64,000 nt of DNA, from contig NC_031502.1 in the NCBI RefSeq assembly GCF_000237925.1, positions 15,550,434 through 15,614,433 on the forward strand. The letters run 5' to 3'. The DNA is from Schistosoma mansoni. Lineage: Eukaryota > Platyhelminthes > Trematoda > Strigeidida > Schistosomatidae. The notes beneath the pieces were generated by a model. It was not told the origin of the DNA. It made no database searches and saw only the letters and a program-made list of their open reading frames with translations. Each line of letters opens with the position of its first letter. The stretch's first letter is position 1. The position numbers were made by a program, and so were the translations under genes. Positions 44,651 through 57,960 of the stretch are shown here, piece by piece.

Positions 44651-45990
44651 GATGCCACTTTATAGTTTGTCTTCCTTTTCCGACACTTTAGAAGGATATC
44701 AATTCAGTCAGATTCTTCGAGATTCGTTAAGGAACAAGTATCGATCCTATCACCAAATACATTAAGTGAGAAGGAAGCAATAATGCCAAGGAACCCCAAC
44801 AACCATGAAAACTAATCATATAATTTCATCTAAGAATGAATATCTTAAGTAACTGGGATTTATCAATAGTCTCGAGACTTGAGAACTACAGCTAAACTCC
44901 TGGGGTCTTCCACGAGATACCAGTTGGTGTGCGCAATTTTAACCGGTACTGAAGCCCACATAAGTAGATGAATGTCAGATTTAGTTATCAAGGGTGCGTT
45001 CACCACTTTTGACTGCTCGACGGTGGGAAAATCATGGACTTAGATACCCGTAAATACTGGACGAACCTTCACACACTAAACTGCAGCTTACTTCATGGCT
45101 ACTGTCCTTGTCACTGACCAGTAGTATCATAGTTCAGATATGTAACTAAAGCCTACTCTCTAGACTGTTGAGATCTAAACAATGTCGGTAGTATTTGCAC
45201 AGATGAATATTACGTAACGATCCTATAGCTAGCGATCTGCCTCACTAACAAAAAGCAGATCTCAACATTCATCTTTATTCGACAAACTAAGAAGGGAAAG
45301 TAATGTAACACGAAAGTTTGTAAGGTCTCCACATTAGGTACAGTAAAACTGCAACCGATCACTTGAACTGCGCCTCCTGAACGAGAATGAGAGCATCCTA
45401 TAACTCAGTGGTAAGACGTAAGGCTTTTGCGTCGTCAGAGTGAACCTAGAATTCTTTCACGTTAAAGGGCTCGTCTACAGAGTAACTCAATTTGGACACA
45501 TTGGCTATAAATGCAAGCACACATTCAGGCAACTGTACATAACGAGAATAAACGTGTCGCAACTCGTATACACGTTGAATAGTCATCTATATTTTTCATT
45601 ATAAGGGAAAATTGTCCGTCTTAACTATTATATTCAACTTCTAATAAAATGGGTGGTAGCACGATCACTCGCGTAAGCTAACATCGAAAACTCACTATTT
45701 TACTGAATTGACTTGAGCCGAAGCGCAGTGAAGGCAACACTAGAAGTAAACGGCTCAATAAGGTTGGAATTTTTACGTGGACTAGAGCTGCTATAGGTTT
45801 TGTTAGTTCGATAGACACGAGGAAATTATATCCGCCAGGTAGCCCTTTTGAATGTTATCTGATCAACAGTCTTATTATTAACTCGCCTCATAAGTACAAC
45901 TGCACAGTTCTCAAGTTTAAATATCACGCTCGACAATCAACTAGTGTACAGTTTGACCGTGAAGTAACTGAGAAGACGCTTCGTATACCA
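44651..45990. other. Intergenic or intronic, nothing recognised
   Basis: No convincing gene. A degenerate tRNA-like stretch at about 45395-45470 is treated as a rejected call. Confidence 0.4.
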
Positions 45991-45997
45991 ACCTGTA

Positions 45998-46003
45998 TTT
46001 ATT
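45998..46003 (-). terminator. Polyadenylation signal of RPL32
   Basis: AATAAA on the minus strand, beginning two bases after the RPL32 stop codon, so the 3' UTR must be very short. Confidence 0.75.
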
Positions 46004-46005
46004 GA

Positions 46006-46444
46006 TCACTCATTCTCAGTGGATCTCAAGCCAGCGTTGGCGTTAACAACTCTTATGCTGAGTTGTTTGGCACGCTCAACAATTTTGACACGATTTTTTC
46101 TTGCCACAGTATGTGCGATTACTGCAGCATGAGTACGATGTTGCATAAGTAGGACCTCCAGCTCCTGAAAAACCAGGTCAGAAGATTAAAAGGCTCACCT
46201 TCACATTGCGGATCACAACATGCTTGAAGCCATCAGGGTGGATATGACGAGTTCGTTTGGCACTTCCATAACCAATTTTGGGCATACGCACCTGCCCCTT
46301 GAATCTTCGTCGAACTCTGTTATCAATACCTCTTGGTTTCCTCCATTTGTCCCCAAGTCGTTTGTACAGATCACTGTGGTGACGATGCCATTTCTTGGGG
46401 TGTTTTTTTATTATTCTTGGGTGATGTAAAGGTCTGATGGCCAT
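46006..46444 (-). CDS. RPL32: Ribosomal protein L32 (eL32), complete, two exons
   Basis: Exons 46444-46199 and 46164-46006, with a 34-bp GT-AG intron, encode 134 residues (vertebrate L32 has 135). Diagnostic stretches are [18 protein letters not shown] (35-52), [14 protein letters not shown] (54-67), VIRNVK-ELEVLLM across the splice site, and a C-terminus [15 protein letters not shown]. Lys, Arg and His content is typical for this large-subunit rRNA-binding protein. The ATG at 46444 was chosen because MAIRPL matches the family N-terminus; the frame is also open upstream but unlike L32. The gene has intact frame, splice sites and poly(A) signal and contains an intron, so it is the functional gene or a duplicate of it, not a processed pseudogene. 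It is antisense to the carboxypeptidase gene and lies 4.3 kb past its last identified exon. Confidence 0.96.
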
Positions 46445-48977
46445 TTTGTATCCAACTATCCCGACAGACACTAAGCCGCGTGAGTATGCAGAACTTTGTA
46501 AAGCCCGCCAAATGACTTGCTTAAAGGATCTCGGAATTCTAAATTGAATGTTGAAGAGCAAAGTTGAAGAATAAAGCATTAGCCTTCACAGTGGTAAGAT
46601 TTAATGAGTCATTTTTAGTCGCACTCTTATTACTGAAGGCTTCTTTTCCCTTCCTAATGTAATCAATTCTCGATAGTTTATTGTTAATGGAATGTGTGGA
46701 ATATCTACTTTATTTTAATTTATGACATTATTACTTGGTTAGGGCGACCTTCGTAGGATTAACATAGACTAGTAAAAAATCATTGTATAGATCATAAGAG
46801 CAGTCATCCATACCACTATAAATTAAATTCAGCTTCACACACCTTCCATAAGTGATTTACCATTTGGATAACTCACAGGCAATAGAAGCGAATGACACTA
46901 GGTTTGGTTCTTTAGACTGCTGTCCGTCCCACATTACCTCAAGAAGTACATTTCTGATTTCAAAGTATAATTTTTTTATTGGGGTAACCTTAATTCATCA
47001 GGTTGCTTTATATAATTATCAAATGAACTTTTACTCACATCTAACTCAATAAGAGCCATTCTAAACGGCGAAGCTGGTATTTATTACAAGTTGCTTCTCA
47101 CAGTAATTTGTCGTGCGCAAATAAAATGTTCCAGAGAGGTCCTTGATGGATATAAGTTGTAGCGGCTAATAAATCCTCAAAATAAATAGTTCTTTAAGCC
47201 TTCAACATTTGATGCTGATCGCACTATTTTTACTGGACTCACCTAGCTGAAGGTTATCGGACACGCATTTGCACCATGTCACAAGTGATTACGCCGTGCT
47301 AAGCATCACTTGTAGCCGTTAGCCAGCTTAGGCCAACCGGTTCTCGATAAATCGACAGCCTTTCAAGCATAACTTCGAACCTCTTCACTTCTGACTCGTG
47401 ATTTGACTGAGTAGGCATACATGGACTATAAAGGTGTGACTGGTAAAGACGATGTCAAACTCCGAATACTTGTGGCATCTTTAGACACTGCGCGTGCATA
47501 GTATTCTTGTTCTATGGAGGTAATTTTCAGATAGTAGTTTACCCGCAGTCAATCTAACAATCTCATTAGCAGCAACAAGTTTTGACGAAGTCAGAACACT
47601 GGTACACCAATTGAGGACCCTTCTTTATAACTGAAAATTTTGCCGGCGATAGCACCAGTGTTTCCAATCAATGAAAGCTAGGCAACATATGTTTGTAATG
47701 CTAGCACAAAAGTGTTCCCTCCTTGACGAGGCAAACGGAATTTTCAGGTTACCTAAGTTCACTGGATCCCAAAACGGTAGGTTTCAGTGAAATATGGGAA
47801 GGTTCCTAAGGAATACTGAAATAAAAGTCGACAAGTATTATGCCGTACTTTTTAATAACAATGTAAGAATTCAGTTCCCTTTATGCATATTTTAATGTAG
47901 TCCATGGTTCAAATTATCGGACGGGGATTAACACATAAGAAAGTGATAGTAATTTCCTTCCTTGAAAGAAGTCCTTCATGTGTAAATCAAATGTTTCAGT
48001 GTTCCCTCGTTTCTGATAGCCAAGTGTTCAAAGTCTAATGTACATCTCATTGACTGTATGTTCAGCTTCAAAGGCCGTGTGGTTGCGAACCAGTGCCATC
48101 ACAAATTGTGGTGATGGCTGGCCCTTCAATGATTGTTTACGGTTCTGCTGTAGCTTTTCTTATAAACCACGGTGTGATTTAACGTCCTAGTACCGTTTAG
48201 CCGACAGTCTCCAAGACATCAACAGAGCTCACTCTTACTAATTCTGCGATCACTCTTACTCCAAGAGTTCAAAATGTCAATGTGGTTTCCCGTAATATAA
48301 CCATCACAGTCCATCCATGTTGTTGCAAACGCCAAGCGGGGTTCATTATCCGGCTTACTGCTATTCACCGAAAGCTTTTCTGCTCTCCAGTAGAATGGCC
48401 TCTAACAGTGGGACTGTGAATAGAATTAGGAAGTTTTAAACACCGTCAGGCATTTTCACCCTGATTTTTGATGTAGTGGTCACCATGTTGCAGCCATCAC
48501 TTTTCACATCTGTTCCACTAAATATGTGTGTCTCCGTCGTATAAGAAGTTATACGCTTCACTTTCACTGGTTTCGTTCTTCTGACAGTCCATACACCCAC
48601 GTCAGAAGCACGGGGATGTGTACCTAATTATGAATACACAGCAATGCTCGAGTACTACGGTGCCACGACTTTGTTGCCCTACCTCCCCAAAAAAGTTGTA
48701 TTGGAAAGATGTATCGTTGTATCTGGAGCGTAAAGGGAGCGCAAAAACTGTAACTATTAAGTTTTATATTTAAAACAAGCACTCAATTATTTTGGATGCC
48801 TGGTTTTTAAGTGTCATTTTCTTTTGTTTTTTCGCAACCTACCAGTACTGTGGAAGGTGTGAATCTGCGACAGGGTGTGGTAATCATTGCTTACCGAGAT
48901 ATTTTCTGACAGCGTTCTGTCACTATAACTGCAGTAATACGAACTAATCATAGGTACTTTTTTTACTTTCATTTAGA
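46445..48977. other. Upstream of RPL32, nothing recognised
   Basis: The first few hundred bases should hold the RPL32 promoter. No TATA box or other site stands out. The open frame at 46852-47052 has no motif. A perfect 8-bp hairpin, GCCATCAC/GTGATGGC, is present near 48096-48118. Confidence 0.4.
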
Positions 48978-49111
48978 TGTCTTTTATGTTCCCGAATATA
49001 AGGGTCTTGAGCTTGGAATCATCACCCCAGTTAATACTCCAACTAATTGCGATTGTGGTTATGCTATAGGATTAGCGGAAACCCCTATACTGTACAAATA
49101 TTCGGTTCATT
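48978..49111 (+). CDS. Candidate terminal exon, weak
   Basis: A pyrimidine-rich tract and TTTCATTTAG precede an open stretch. In one frame it reads DVFYVPEYKGLELGIITPVN and on to a stop at 49109-49111 (45 codons). In the frame that would continue carboxypeptidase exon 8 it gives a short peptide ending in a hydrophobic run, QLILQLIAIVVML, then a stop. Either could be a last exon, the second resembling a membrane or GPI signal. No family match supports either, so this is only a candidate. Confidence 0.2.
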
Positions 49112-51890
49112 GATTTAAACTTCCTATGAGCTCGCTGTTTTCGAGGAACAGTATGATACTACGCCATAAAGCAAAACGACGAAATACGCTCATCAGTGAA
49201 TTGGAGCTGTTGGAAACAAAGCATTGTATGAAATATGTTTGGTTCCCCCACATATTTCTTTCAGTGCACGCTTTAAAAAGGATACTTTTTAGCGGTTGTG
49301 GGCATATTTAAAACCTAATTTTGTTCCATATCAATATGGTCGATTTTCTGTAGTCAAACGATTCTCTTTCTACTAAACATACACTATGATGTCTTTTGTT
49401 TTCATGCTTCGTGGTTATTAGTGTTTTATTGTACCAGCGAATTCTAATCTCGAAGTGATTCCGATTGGTTAAAGACTATTTTGCATTGGAATCAAACATT
49501 GTGTGATATTTGGGAGTAATGGCCCAAATAGTTTAAGCCTAACCTTTTTCTGCATCAGAATTTTACATAATGATTCCTCAACACTACAGTACTTAAATGT
49601 TTGCCCCACAAGGAAAACATGGTCGTTTAAATAGAAACTTTGGGTTACGGTTCAGAGAACCTCAAATGAATTGAAGTCACTCTTCCTACAACCTATACTG
49701 GTCTCTGTAACCAATTGCTAAAACGCACTTTGAAAAGTAAAACTATATCACTATTAAGATTTTCTGAAAACGACTATGTGGATGGATTCGAAATTATCAC
49801 GCTCTCAATACAGCTTATCTAATTTCAGTTGCATTTGATCGTAGGCCGAACACCATCTTAACTTAAGGCTTAATAAACGATCGGTAGCCTATAAATAAAT
49901 CACTGACTTGATATACGCTGTCCCATTCTCTAGTAGATTCTGTAGTGAACATTATTTATATCACAGTTCCAGCGACATATTGGTGTTTTCGCTATATGCT
50001 GCATTACTTCGTTTCACATAGATCAAATGGGAAGATGTTGTAGTAACCACACGAATGTACCTAATAATAATATATTTCTGCAAGTGCAGGTACACGCCAG
50101 TTTTACGGGAATGATCTGAAAGTTACAACATTTATTGGTTCACAGTATGCATCCCAAGCAGGGTTGTTAAGTAAATATATTCTATAAAAGTGAATATCGG
50201 TTCATTCGTTCAAATAAACTGTGTAGTCTTCAAAATATTTTCCCAAGTGGCATTGCGTCCACGTTACACACCAAATCCAATCTCGGCAAAATTGTGTTAA
50301 GATTTGGTTGCACTGCAACTTTTTAAGTTTATAGTTGTTATGAAGTAGACTTGCAGAGAGCTTGGTGTAGACTATGACCTTGAGAAAACGCCCAGTTTGT
50401 TCCAGATGACAGAAGTTCCACAAATTTCCCCTCAGAGCAAGATTCTGAAAAAAGAGAAATCGAGGAGCAGCAGGGCATTTGTATATGAATGGTAAACAGT
50501 GCCTAACATTTAGTAGTGGAAGAGACAGAGGTATGATTAATTATTAGATTAAATTCATACTATAGTAGCGACAAGAGCCATAGCTCTTGTGAATTGTGAT
50601 AAAACGCTCCAGATGAGAGAATTCAGTAATAAAGAACAATGAGTTGTGATATCTATCAAGGCGGAGTAAGTTCAAATGAAGGAAAGGAAGTCAAGGTTGC
50701 AATAAAGAAGTCTGTTCTAATAAACAAACTTCCCTGCATATAGAGCGTAAGGTGTTACGGGAGAACTGAAGACATTTGGCTGATTAAAACCTTTTTACTG
50801 TACATCAATTTTACTGTGTTTTTGGATGCGTTTGTTTTACTTAACCTTTGAACTTGTTTGTTTATATCATTCTTTTCCGACATTTTGGTTTCTTTTGTCC
50901 TTGGTTTGGTGCTTGGGAGTTTTTGCTCCAGGAACCTAAAAAATTGAAGGTTTGTTTTGTAATTGTTATAATTATTGTTGTTAGAACGACTTTGGTCGAT
51001 TATTTGTGAATTGCGAATAAACTTGGTATCTAATTTGTAATTTTGGTTCTCTTGCCTACTTGGGTTCGTGATTTGCGAATATCGACGGCCAGTACTTCAA
51101 TAGTTGGAACGGGCAAAAACTCATAATTAGACGTAACACAAGGTGTTAAGAAAACTAATAACTATGTCCTTTACTGTCTGTTGTTTCACCATTCGATGCC
51201 TACCACAAAGCCCTAAAGTAAAGGTCCGGGCTAGCATATTATACGTTGTCTTAATAGAATAGCTAATCCAGCATAAAATTAGAAACATGAGTCTCCTCAG
51301 TTACTGGTGCTCTTGAGTTTATCCAGCCCGAAAATCGATGCACTCGACAACTCAACACGAGGTTATGTAGTTCCAGCTTGCTCGAGTGGGGCACATGAAA
51401 CCAATAGGAACCATGTGTTAGAAAGAATTAACAAACACAAAACAGTGTGAAATCCTTCTCGTCTATGTCCTATGGATTTAATGTTTTCCACGAACATCTT
51501 AATCAACCACTGTTGGTTTAATCTCGTTATCTGTCTTTAAGTCTGTAGGCAGTACATGCCGCCATTATTCTATCATTAGTCTATGGTAAGCAGACGTCTA
51601 CCTTTCTGTTTTCCTACAATTCAATTTTTGAGAATGTTTTGTAGCAGTTTTAGGCATGTGCACATTCTTAGAACATCGATCTACTTGCTAACATGATGAG
51701 TCTATTAGTCAACACTTTACTGTGGTGTTTGTTCTATCTAGTTATTCCTTTCTATTTAATTGAATGCTTATTGTGAATCACAAAACTAATACGTCCAGTT
51801 GTGCTCATCTAGTTCTACCTGCACTAAATTGAACTACTTCGGGAAATATTGGTCACTACATTAATTCGAATACTTATTATTATCATATTG
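49112..51890. other. Unassigned; possible LTR-element leader
   Basis: AT-rich. The G/T-rich stretch at about 50815-51100 has the look of an LTR or leader, and a gag-like fossil follows at 51898, but I cannot define terminal repeat ends. Confidence 0.3.
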
Positions 51891-51897
51891 GTGTCAC

Positions 51898-52211
51898 AAT
51901 GGAGCCTGTGATTGCAGAGTTATATATTCATCTGAATTCTGAAGCTTTTGAGGATTACGTGAAAAGTTTTAAAATCTGGGTTGTGACCAAGGAAGATGTT
52001 AAGGATGATGAAATTGTGGCCCATGTTTTACATTGCTGATCATGCCCGTAAAAATAGTATGTGTTTGTTCTGTCAAAAATTAGTTATCGTTATGTTAAAT
52101 CAGCCTTTTGGTTTCTTTCCATTTTTGTACATTGTGATGGCCACATACACAACGAAACAAGCACCTGGTCGCCAGGGTAAACACATGAAGATCGTACGCA
52201 GTGTTGAATAG
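51898..52211 (+). mobile_element. gag-like fossil of a Ty3/gypsy-type LTR retrotransposon
   Basis: The start of a gag-like reading with LNSEAFEDYVKSFKIW and KEDVKDDEIVAHVLH resembles the N-terminal gag segment common in schistosome gypsy-type elements. No protease, RT or integrase was seen downstream. It is a fragment, broken, of uncertain age. Confidence 0.45.
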
Positions 52212-55200
52212 CTCACTCGCGACACCTCAATTTATCCTATTTTAAACTTTGTTCCAAATAACAATTCATAACTTATAAAAACTGACTTCGTCTAAATTCC
52301 ATGTGTGGACCTTCTTTGTGGTATTCCAGATACCCGCATGACATTCCGGAAATGAAGGGACGACAGGCAAATTGAAATGATTGAGAATTTAGTCTTTGGT
52401 TGTTCAAGATGTTCTTGTGATAGAGTAGATCTTAGATACAGAGGTTTCTGAGATTTCTAGGTTTCGATTCACATGGTAAGGGTGTTTATATACTGAACTG
52501 TTTTGGAACAAAAAAAGAACAGCCACAACTTGTTGTGATAGCTTAGGCAATAAGAAATTTTACACATTTCGCCTGACAAATATTCTTCGGGAGAATATGT
52601 CACTTTTACTCATACATTCTTCTACTTAATCCGTCTGCTAATTGTATGTTACGTGATAGATGTATCGATGGATTCTTTACCGTGAAATTTTTCTTATTTA
52701 CCCATACTTTCATTTTATTAGTCCTACTGTAAACCAATGTTTCCTAGAACTGCAAAGATGACATCTACCAACGTTCTCAGAAACAAAATTTATTTATCAA
52801 GTTACTTGTGCCGGATAGATTTCAAGCTGTCTTGCTTTCAAATGTCACTGTTGAGCAATACATGAGCTTTCGCATTTACTAGTGTTTTAACATCGTTGAG
52901 GTATAAAAACTGATTTTGAGTGACACAAATTAGCCTAGTAGTCTTTTCAGAGAAACGAGCTGATTGAGAATAATCTAGTGGCTTTGGTTTCATCTAACTG
53001 TTCAGAAAGTTACTTTGAATGCTAATCATTACAGACAGAAGTACGTTTCCTCATCTGTGTTGGACACTTCGTTTTCGACTTAAGTCATTGATTGGGGTTT
53101 TTGGCTTGTTGTCAATTTTTTCAGCTGGATTTCGAATATTAGAACTTTTTTGTTGTGGCAAATAACAGGGGTTGTAATATCGTACATATATAATGGATGA
53201 GAGACACAACTTTTAAAAAGTCAATATTTAGTCCACACGTCAATGTTATAGATTTCTTTTAAATCCCTATAAAGGTCATGATTTCCGCAATTTTCTAGCC
53301 AGAAGTTTGGTCATAGTCACAATAGTGATTTATTTCCAAATAAAAATGTGTTACACTATGCATGCCAGTCTACAGACGGGATCGCATGGTTACTCAGTTT
53401 CTTTGAAATGTTATAAGACACATTGGTCATAGAAACGGGAGGATAAATATTCATTCATTAGAATATGAATGTCAGGAGGACTAAAATATTCGATGAAAAA
53501 GCTTGAGCGATTCATGGAGGTTGCGTCGCAACAGGAGACCGATCTTCTGTAGTACCGATAAGAGCTCTCTTGATCTACATTAAACTTTGCTCTATGAAGT
53601 TGGTCGAAAATTAATGCAAGTAAAGTCTAGAGTTGTTTATAACAAGTGGTTGTGCCGTACATGCACAGACAGTGAGCTAAAAACGTCAACTGTATACATT
53701 ATTTTGTGCTTATTGGTAGTTTTTCCACATACATATTAAAGCTATTAATGAAAGCCCAAAACATTCATAAAATTTTTCGGTAGTGGTGGTGAAGAAAAGG
53801 GAAAAAAAGAAAGTTGAGTAGCGTAGGGGATCTCAGTAAAAAAACTTATTCAGTGTATAACAACACGCACAGTTACCAGTGATATACCAAAAAAAATTAA
53901 CACTTCAAACTAGTGTTTGCTTACGAGTAAAACGTGATGATAACAAAACAGCACTTACAACAAAATGGTAAACTAAATGAAAAAATAATAACTGTTATGA
54001 AGAGAATGTTGCCTGTCAGATTTTTTTGGCATAATAACCACAAATGAATTCACTTGGTCAACAAAGGTTTCTATACATGTATTATTACTGACCTCATGAC
54101 GCCAAATATGAACCCATTATAATCTTCAGTCACAGGTTGTAGCCGATAAATAAGAAGAATAGACGGACAAGATATTGCTGTTGGATCCATTTTGAAAGTG
54201 AAAATCCCTCCATGCATACATTTGTGATCTCTTCCTTACGTTTTCTTTATTTGTATATGTTGTTAACATTTTTGATGCTATTTAAGACTGTAACGTTTAA
54301 TTTTCTTGGTTTTACTATCGTTTTTATTGAGTCTCTATGTTCCTTACTGAACTGTATTTAGTTTGTTTTAATTGTTATTATTTTGGCGGCTGCCATATTG
54401 ACTGCTCGCTCTTTGATTGTGCGGTTTGGTTTTGACTGGGATCGTGCATTTTTGGCTGTAATTTGGAGCACTTTCCCAGAAATTGAAACACTTTGTGTTA
54501 TAAAACAGCCGCTCAAACGGAATCTTACTTGATCTACCAGAAGGGATAGAATAACAATCACCTTTTGGTGTTTTCGGTAATTTTCATATATTTCTAACCA
54601 CTTTGCTATTTATTGTAATTTAGATTGAATATTTTTGTATCAATTGTTGGTTGAATAACCGGGTGGTAATATTTGTTTAGGTAAATTTGTACATTTGTAT
54701 ATATGATGAAATTTAAAACCGTGTTACCCAAAACACTTTGTTCTGATTTAGATTGGGGCCCGAGGGTATAAATGTATCCCCCAGTTATTCGGCCACATCC
54801 AGACCTATTGGAATTTAGGTTTGGATCTTAAAATCGCTTATGTGAATATCACATGTCGCGCGTGTATTATAACAGCCAATCAATCAATTCACATTTACAA
54901 ATAATACAGAGATGAAAGGTGGTAAATATAAACGAGTCACAAATAAGGAAAAAAACATGATCTTTGTTCTTTCGTTACGAAAAACAATTGAATATACATG
55001 ACACAACTAAAGCACAATAGACAGTGTTAATGACTTGTGAAGTTTCGCCGTTTGTGGTGGAAAAAATGAAGCATGACCACTTAGACTTATATTCTTTTAT
55101 TAGGTCAATTTTTGGGCAAGTGCATTCTGAAATGTTAAGGAAAACAAGCTATATATATGGTGACAAATGTACAAAGGTCTGTATAAATCGAGGTGATTTA

Positions 55201-56400
55201 AAAGAGCTGAAAATTTAGGATAATGTATCTTTTTAAAACGTAGCAGGAAAAGCGAAGGGTTTGGATACGCAACTGGCTTTCACTCACACTAATTGCTAAA
55301 ACTCTTTTTTACCAATAGATTTTTCACAGAATAAAGTGTGGATACCTATTTGGTGTAACTGTCCGGTTTCGCTTGCAATAACATTTCTCGGTAGGTAGTA
55401 AACCAATTCAAAGTTGCAGGCATGTGTCGATGAGTTATTTTGCATCGGAAATCAACGTCAACACTATTGGCTAAATACATTACAAGAGACCATAGGAAGC
55501 CGTATTCTAACAAAATTTTCTACCTTAGAGACGTGAGTGGATTGAGGTTATCTCACCACCACCAAGTTTGCTGGTGAGAAACGCCACCCTTCCTTTATTT
55601 GCGACGTTAGGCTCCCCCACATTCGTGATATATTTAAATATTGCTTTAATATAGGCTCTCTATCGCAGTTTTGCTGGAGGACGTTGTCTCTACTAGTTCC
55701 ATGTTACCGTCAAATCAGACAGACAGCTCCTATACTGTGGGTCAGATATTCATTTAGCGTTTTATACTGCTATGAAATTTGACTAATGGTGTAAATTGTA
55801 AGATACTGGTCAGACGGTATTGGATTAAGAGATGATGAGGACAGATAGCTAATGGAAGAATATGAGAAAAAAGAGTTAAGGGTTAGCTAAATTATGAGTA
55901 AAACGGTAAGTAAGTAAGTAAATAGGAAAAGAACATTTGAAGGGTAATCAATTTTTCTGAAGCCTGAAGAACATTAAATAGAAGTACTTCGCAATAATTG
56001 CGGATATTATAAGGTTTTTATGATTGGCCAGAGTTGAGTCTCACTCATAGTGTTATTTGGCCATTTAAAGTAAGAAACTTCAAATCTGAATGTGAAGGGT
56101 AAGAGCATCTTGAGGCTTCCGAAGCAAAATTCATAAAATGTCAAGCCAAAACAATATTAAACTAAAAAGTGGAAGGTCAAAATCATAGACAAACAAGTTC
56201 AACGTTTTAGTAAAGCAACCAAGAAACAGTAGTTATACTTACAATAATTTATAGTCGGATAACGACTTTGAATTCCCTCCATAACATAGTCGTCTCTATG
56301 ATTTTCACATTGGAACCGACTAGGTAACTTAAAGACTACTGGTTTCACAAACCACGCTGCTCCTGTCCAATCCCATTCACTAAAACTAGATATACTAACC
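52212..56400. other. Mostly unassigned DNA
   Basis: Open frames at 54358-54561 (minus) and 55024-55218 (plus) carry no motif. A short GTAA/TAAG-type simple repeat lies near 55904-55922. Sequence around 54650-54830 has an imperfect inverted pair (GAATAACCGGG and CCCCAGTTATTC) without further support. Confidence 0.35.
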
Positions 56401-57960
56401 CATCAAATGACTATCGAATTCATCAGTACTTTGAGAAATAAAGTAAACGCTTTCTTGAATTTCATATTAAATTTTTCTTGACAGCAAATAACTTCAATGA
56501 TGAGGTTGCAGAGCTCTACATCGATCCAATTGTTTCCCTTCTGATATATATATCTGTCTGTACAGTGTCATCACCCACTCCCACGAATATTTACAGTCGA
56601 GTTTAGGACCGCCATATTCAGAGATTATGAGGCCCCTAAACACATAAATTCACTGCATCGTTTGGTATCCAACCCATAGTTTGGGATGAGCGTGTGGAAT
56701 TTCTTTACTTTTTTACTAAAGCGTTGTTTGGTCGGTAGGAAACTACCCTTCTGCTGGAAAAAAGGACTAGTTGTACCCGCACTCTGTATGATGAGGCATG
56801 TGAAAGCTTGTGGTCTTTAGCTTATTTCATTGCCCTTCGCAGTTGTAAACGTCAAGGAAAGACGAATTAGTTAATCTCTCCGTAACTACCTCCCCAGAAA
56901 ACCTGTTTAGTTGGAGTCACAACACGATAACCTACGAAGTAGGCAAACCGTTGACTTATTGCAGTGAGTAGACCACTTGACTGAAACGCAAACGTCCTGC
57001 GAATATTTGTTTCCAAGTCTTCTTTAAATCATTGAGAGGGGTTGACCACCGTATTTCGTCTTAGAGATCGGATTATATGGGTATGTGTGTTTGTCTAGAG
57101 ATTTGGCTCTCAGGTTACGTAAAAAAGTAGATCACAAGCTGTTGGAGTTTACTCCACTCTATCAGTTTGGTTTTCAATAACAAATGAAGTACCACAAAGC
57201 TCAATCTTTGGGCCACTGATCCTATTGTTTAACAGTGATCAACCTGATTCCCTGGACTCTAAAACTTTTTTGCATTTTGATGATCTTAATAACTAGAAAG
57301 GACTAGTTTGCTTAGCTGATATCTTGACTCTCAAACGTTTGTCTCCGCAGTTTTAGTAAATGCAGAATGGTAATGGTGAACGGTGACAACAACTTGTCCC
57401 CCCCCCAAATGCTGCTTGGTAGGTTCCAGTACCACATTTTACACCAGTGAAGATGACTTGTACTTCACGTTTTAGGATAACTCAGGTGTATATTCTCATT
57501 GGCACTCTGAAGTCTGTATGGCATACCCACTTTTGAGGTTTTTTTGCGGAACAACTAGTAGCCTAACTTCGGATCTATAAAAAAACTGTCCTGAGTATTT
57601 ACCAAAACTTCATCCAGGAAAAACTGTGTTATGTCCCATTGCTTTGAAAAAGATATTGCTCGTTCAGAACGCGTTCAAAGAAAAGGAACTAAAAATGTAC
57701 TGATACTAAAAACCTCCAATTAGCTAACTCATAAGTTCTTAACTTCTATCTGGAGTTATAGAGGAGGAATAAGTGGAGGGAAACGATTGTGATATAACAT
57801 ACTTTTTGTAGTTCGCTCCATCGAAATATGCCATTTACATGTTTCGATAGCAAATCAAGCTTAAGATTACATCCATTCAGAACAGAACACAGTAACGCCC
57901 GGACAAAAATCCGTGAAGACTATTTCCATGTCAGTATCAAAAAGTTTTGAAAGCCCTTAT
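56400..57960 (+). mobile_element. CR1-like LINE fragment, decayed
   Basis: Plus strand, readable in pieces: LPFCWKKGLVVPALC (about 56740), a RNYLPRKPV...LESQHDNLRS stretch (about 56880-56940, the LSxxQHGFRxGRS block), KVDHKLLEF (57130) and VPQSSIFGPLILLFNSDQPD (57190-57250), followed by a HFDDLNN box in place of FADD. Beyond 57400 similarity is weak (HSNARTKIREDYF region near 57890). Multiple stops and shifts are present, and the endonuclease is absent. Confidence 0.6.

Noticed and set aside
45395-45470. tRNA-like stretch with ACTCAGTGGTAAGA
   Set aside because: An A-box-like segment is present, but the cloverleaf stems do not pair and there is no good B box. It may be an old SINE head, but cannot be supported.
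48090-48120. Hairpin GCCATCAC/GTGATGGC as a regulatory site
   Set aside because: A single short palindrome without gene context; no supporting signal.
57400-57412. Poly-C run
   Set aside because: Short homopolymer within a decayed LINE; no evidence of function.
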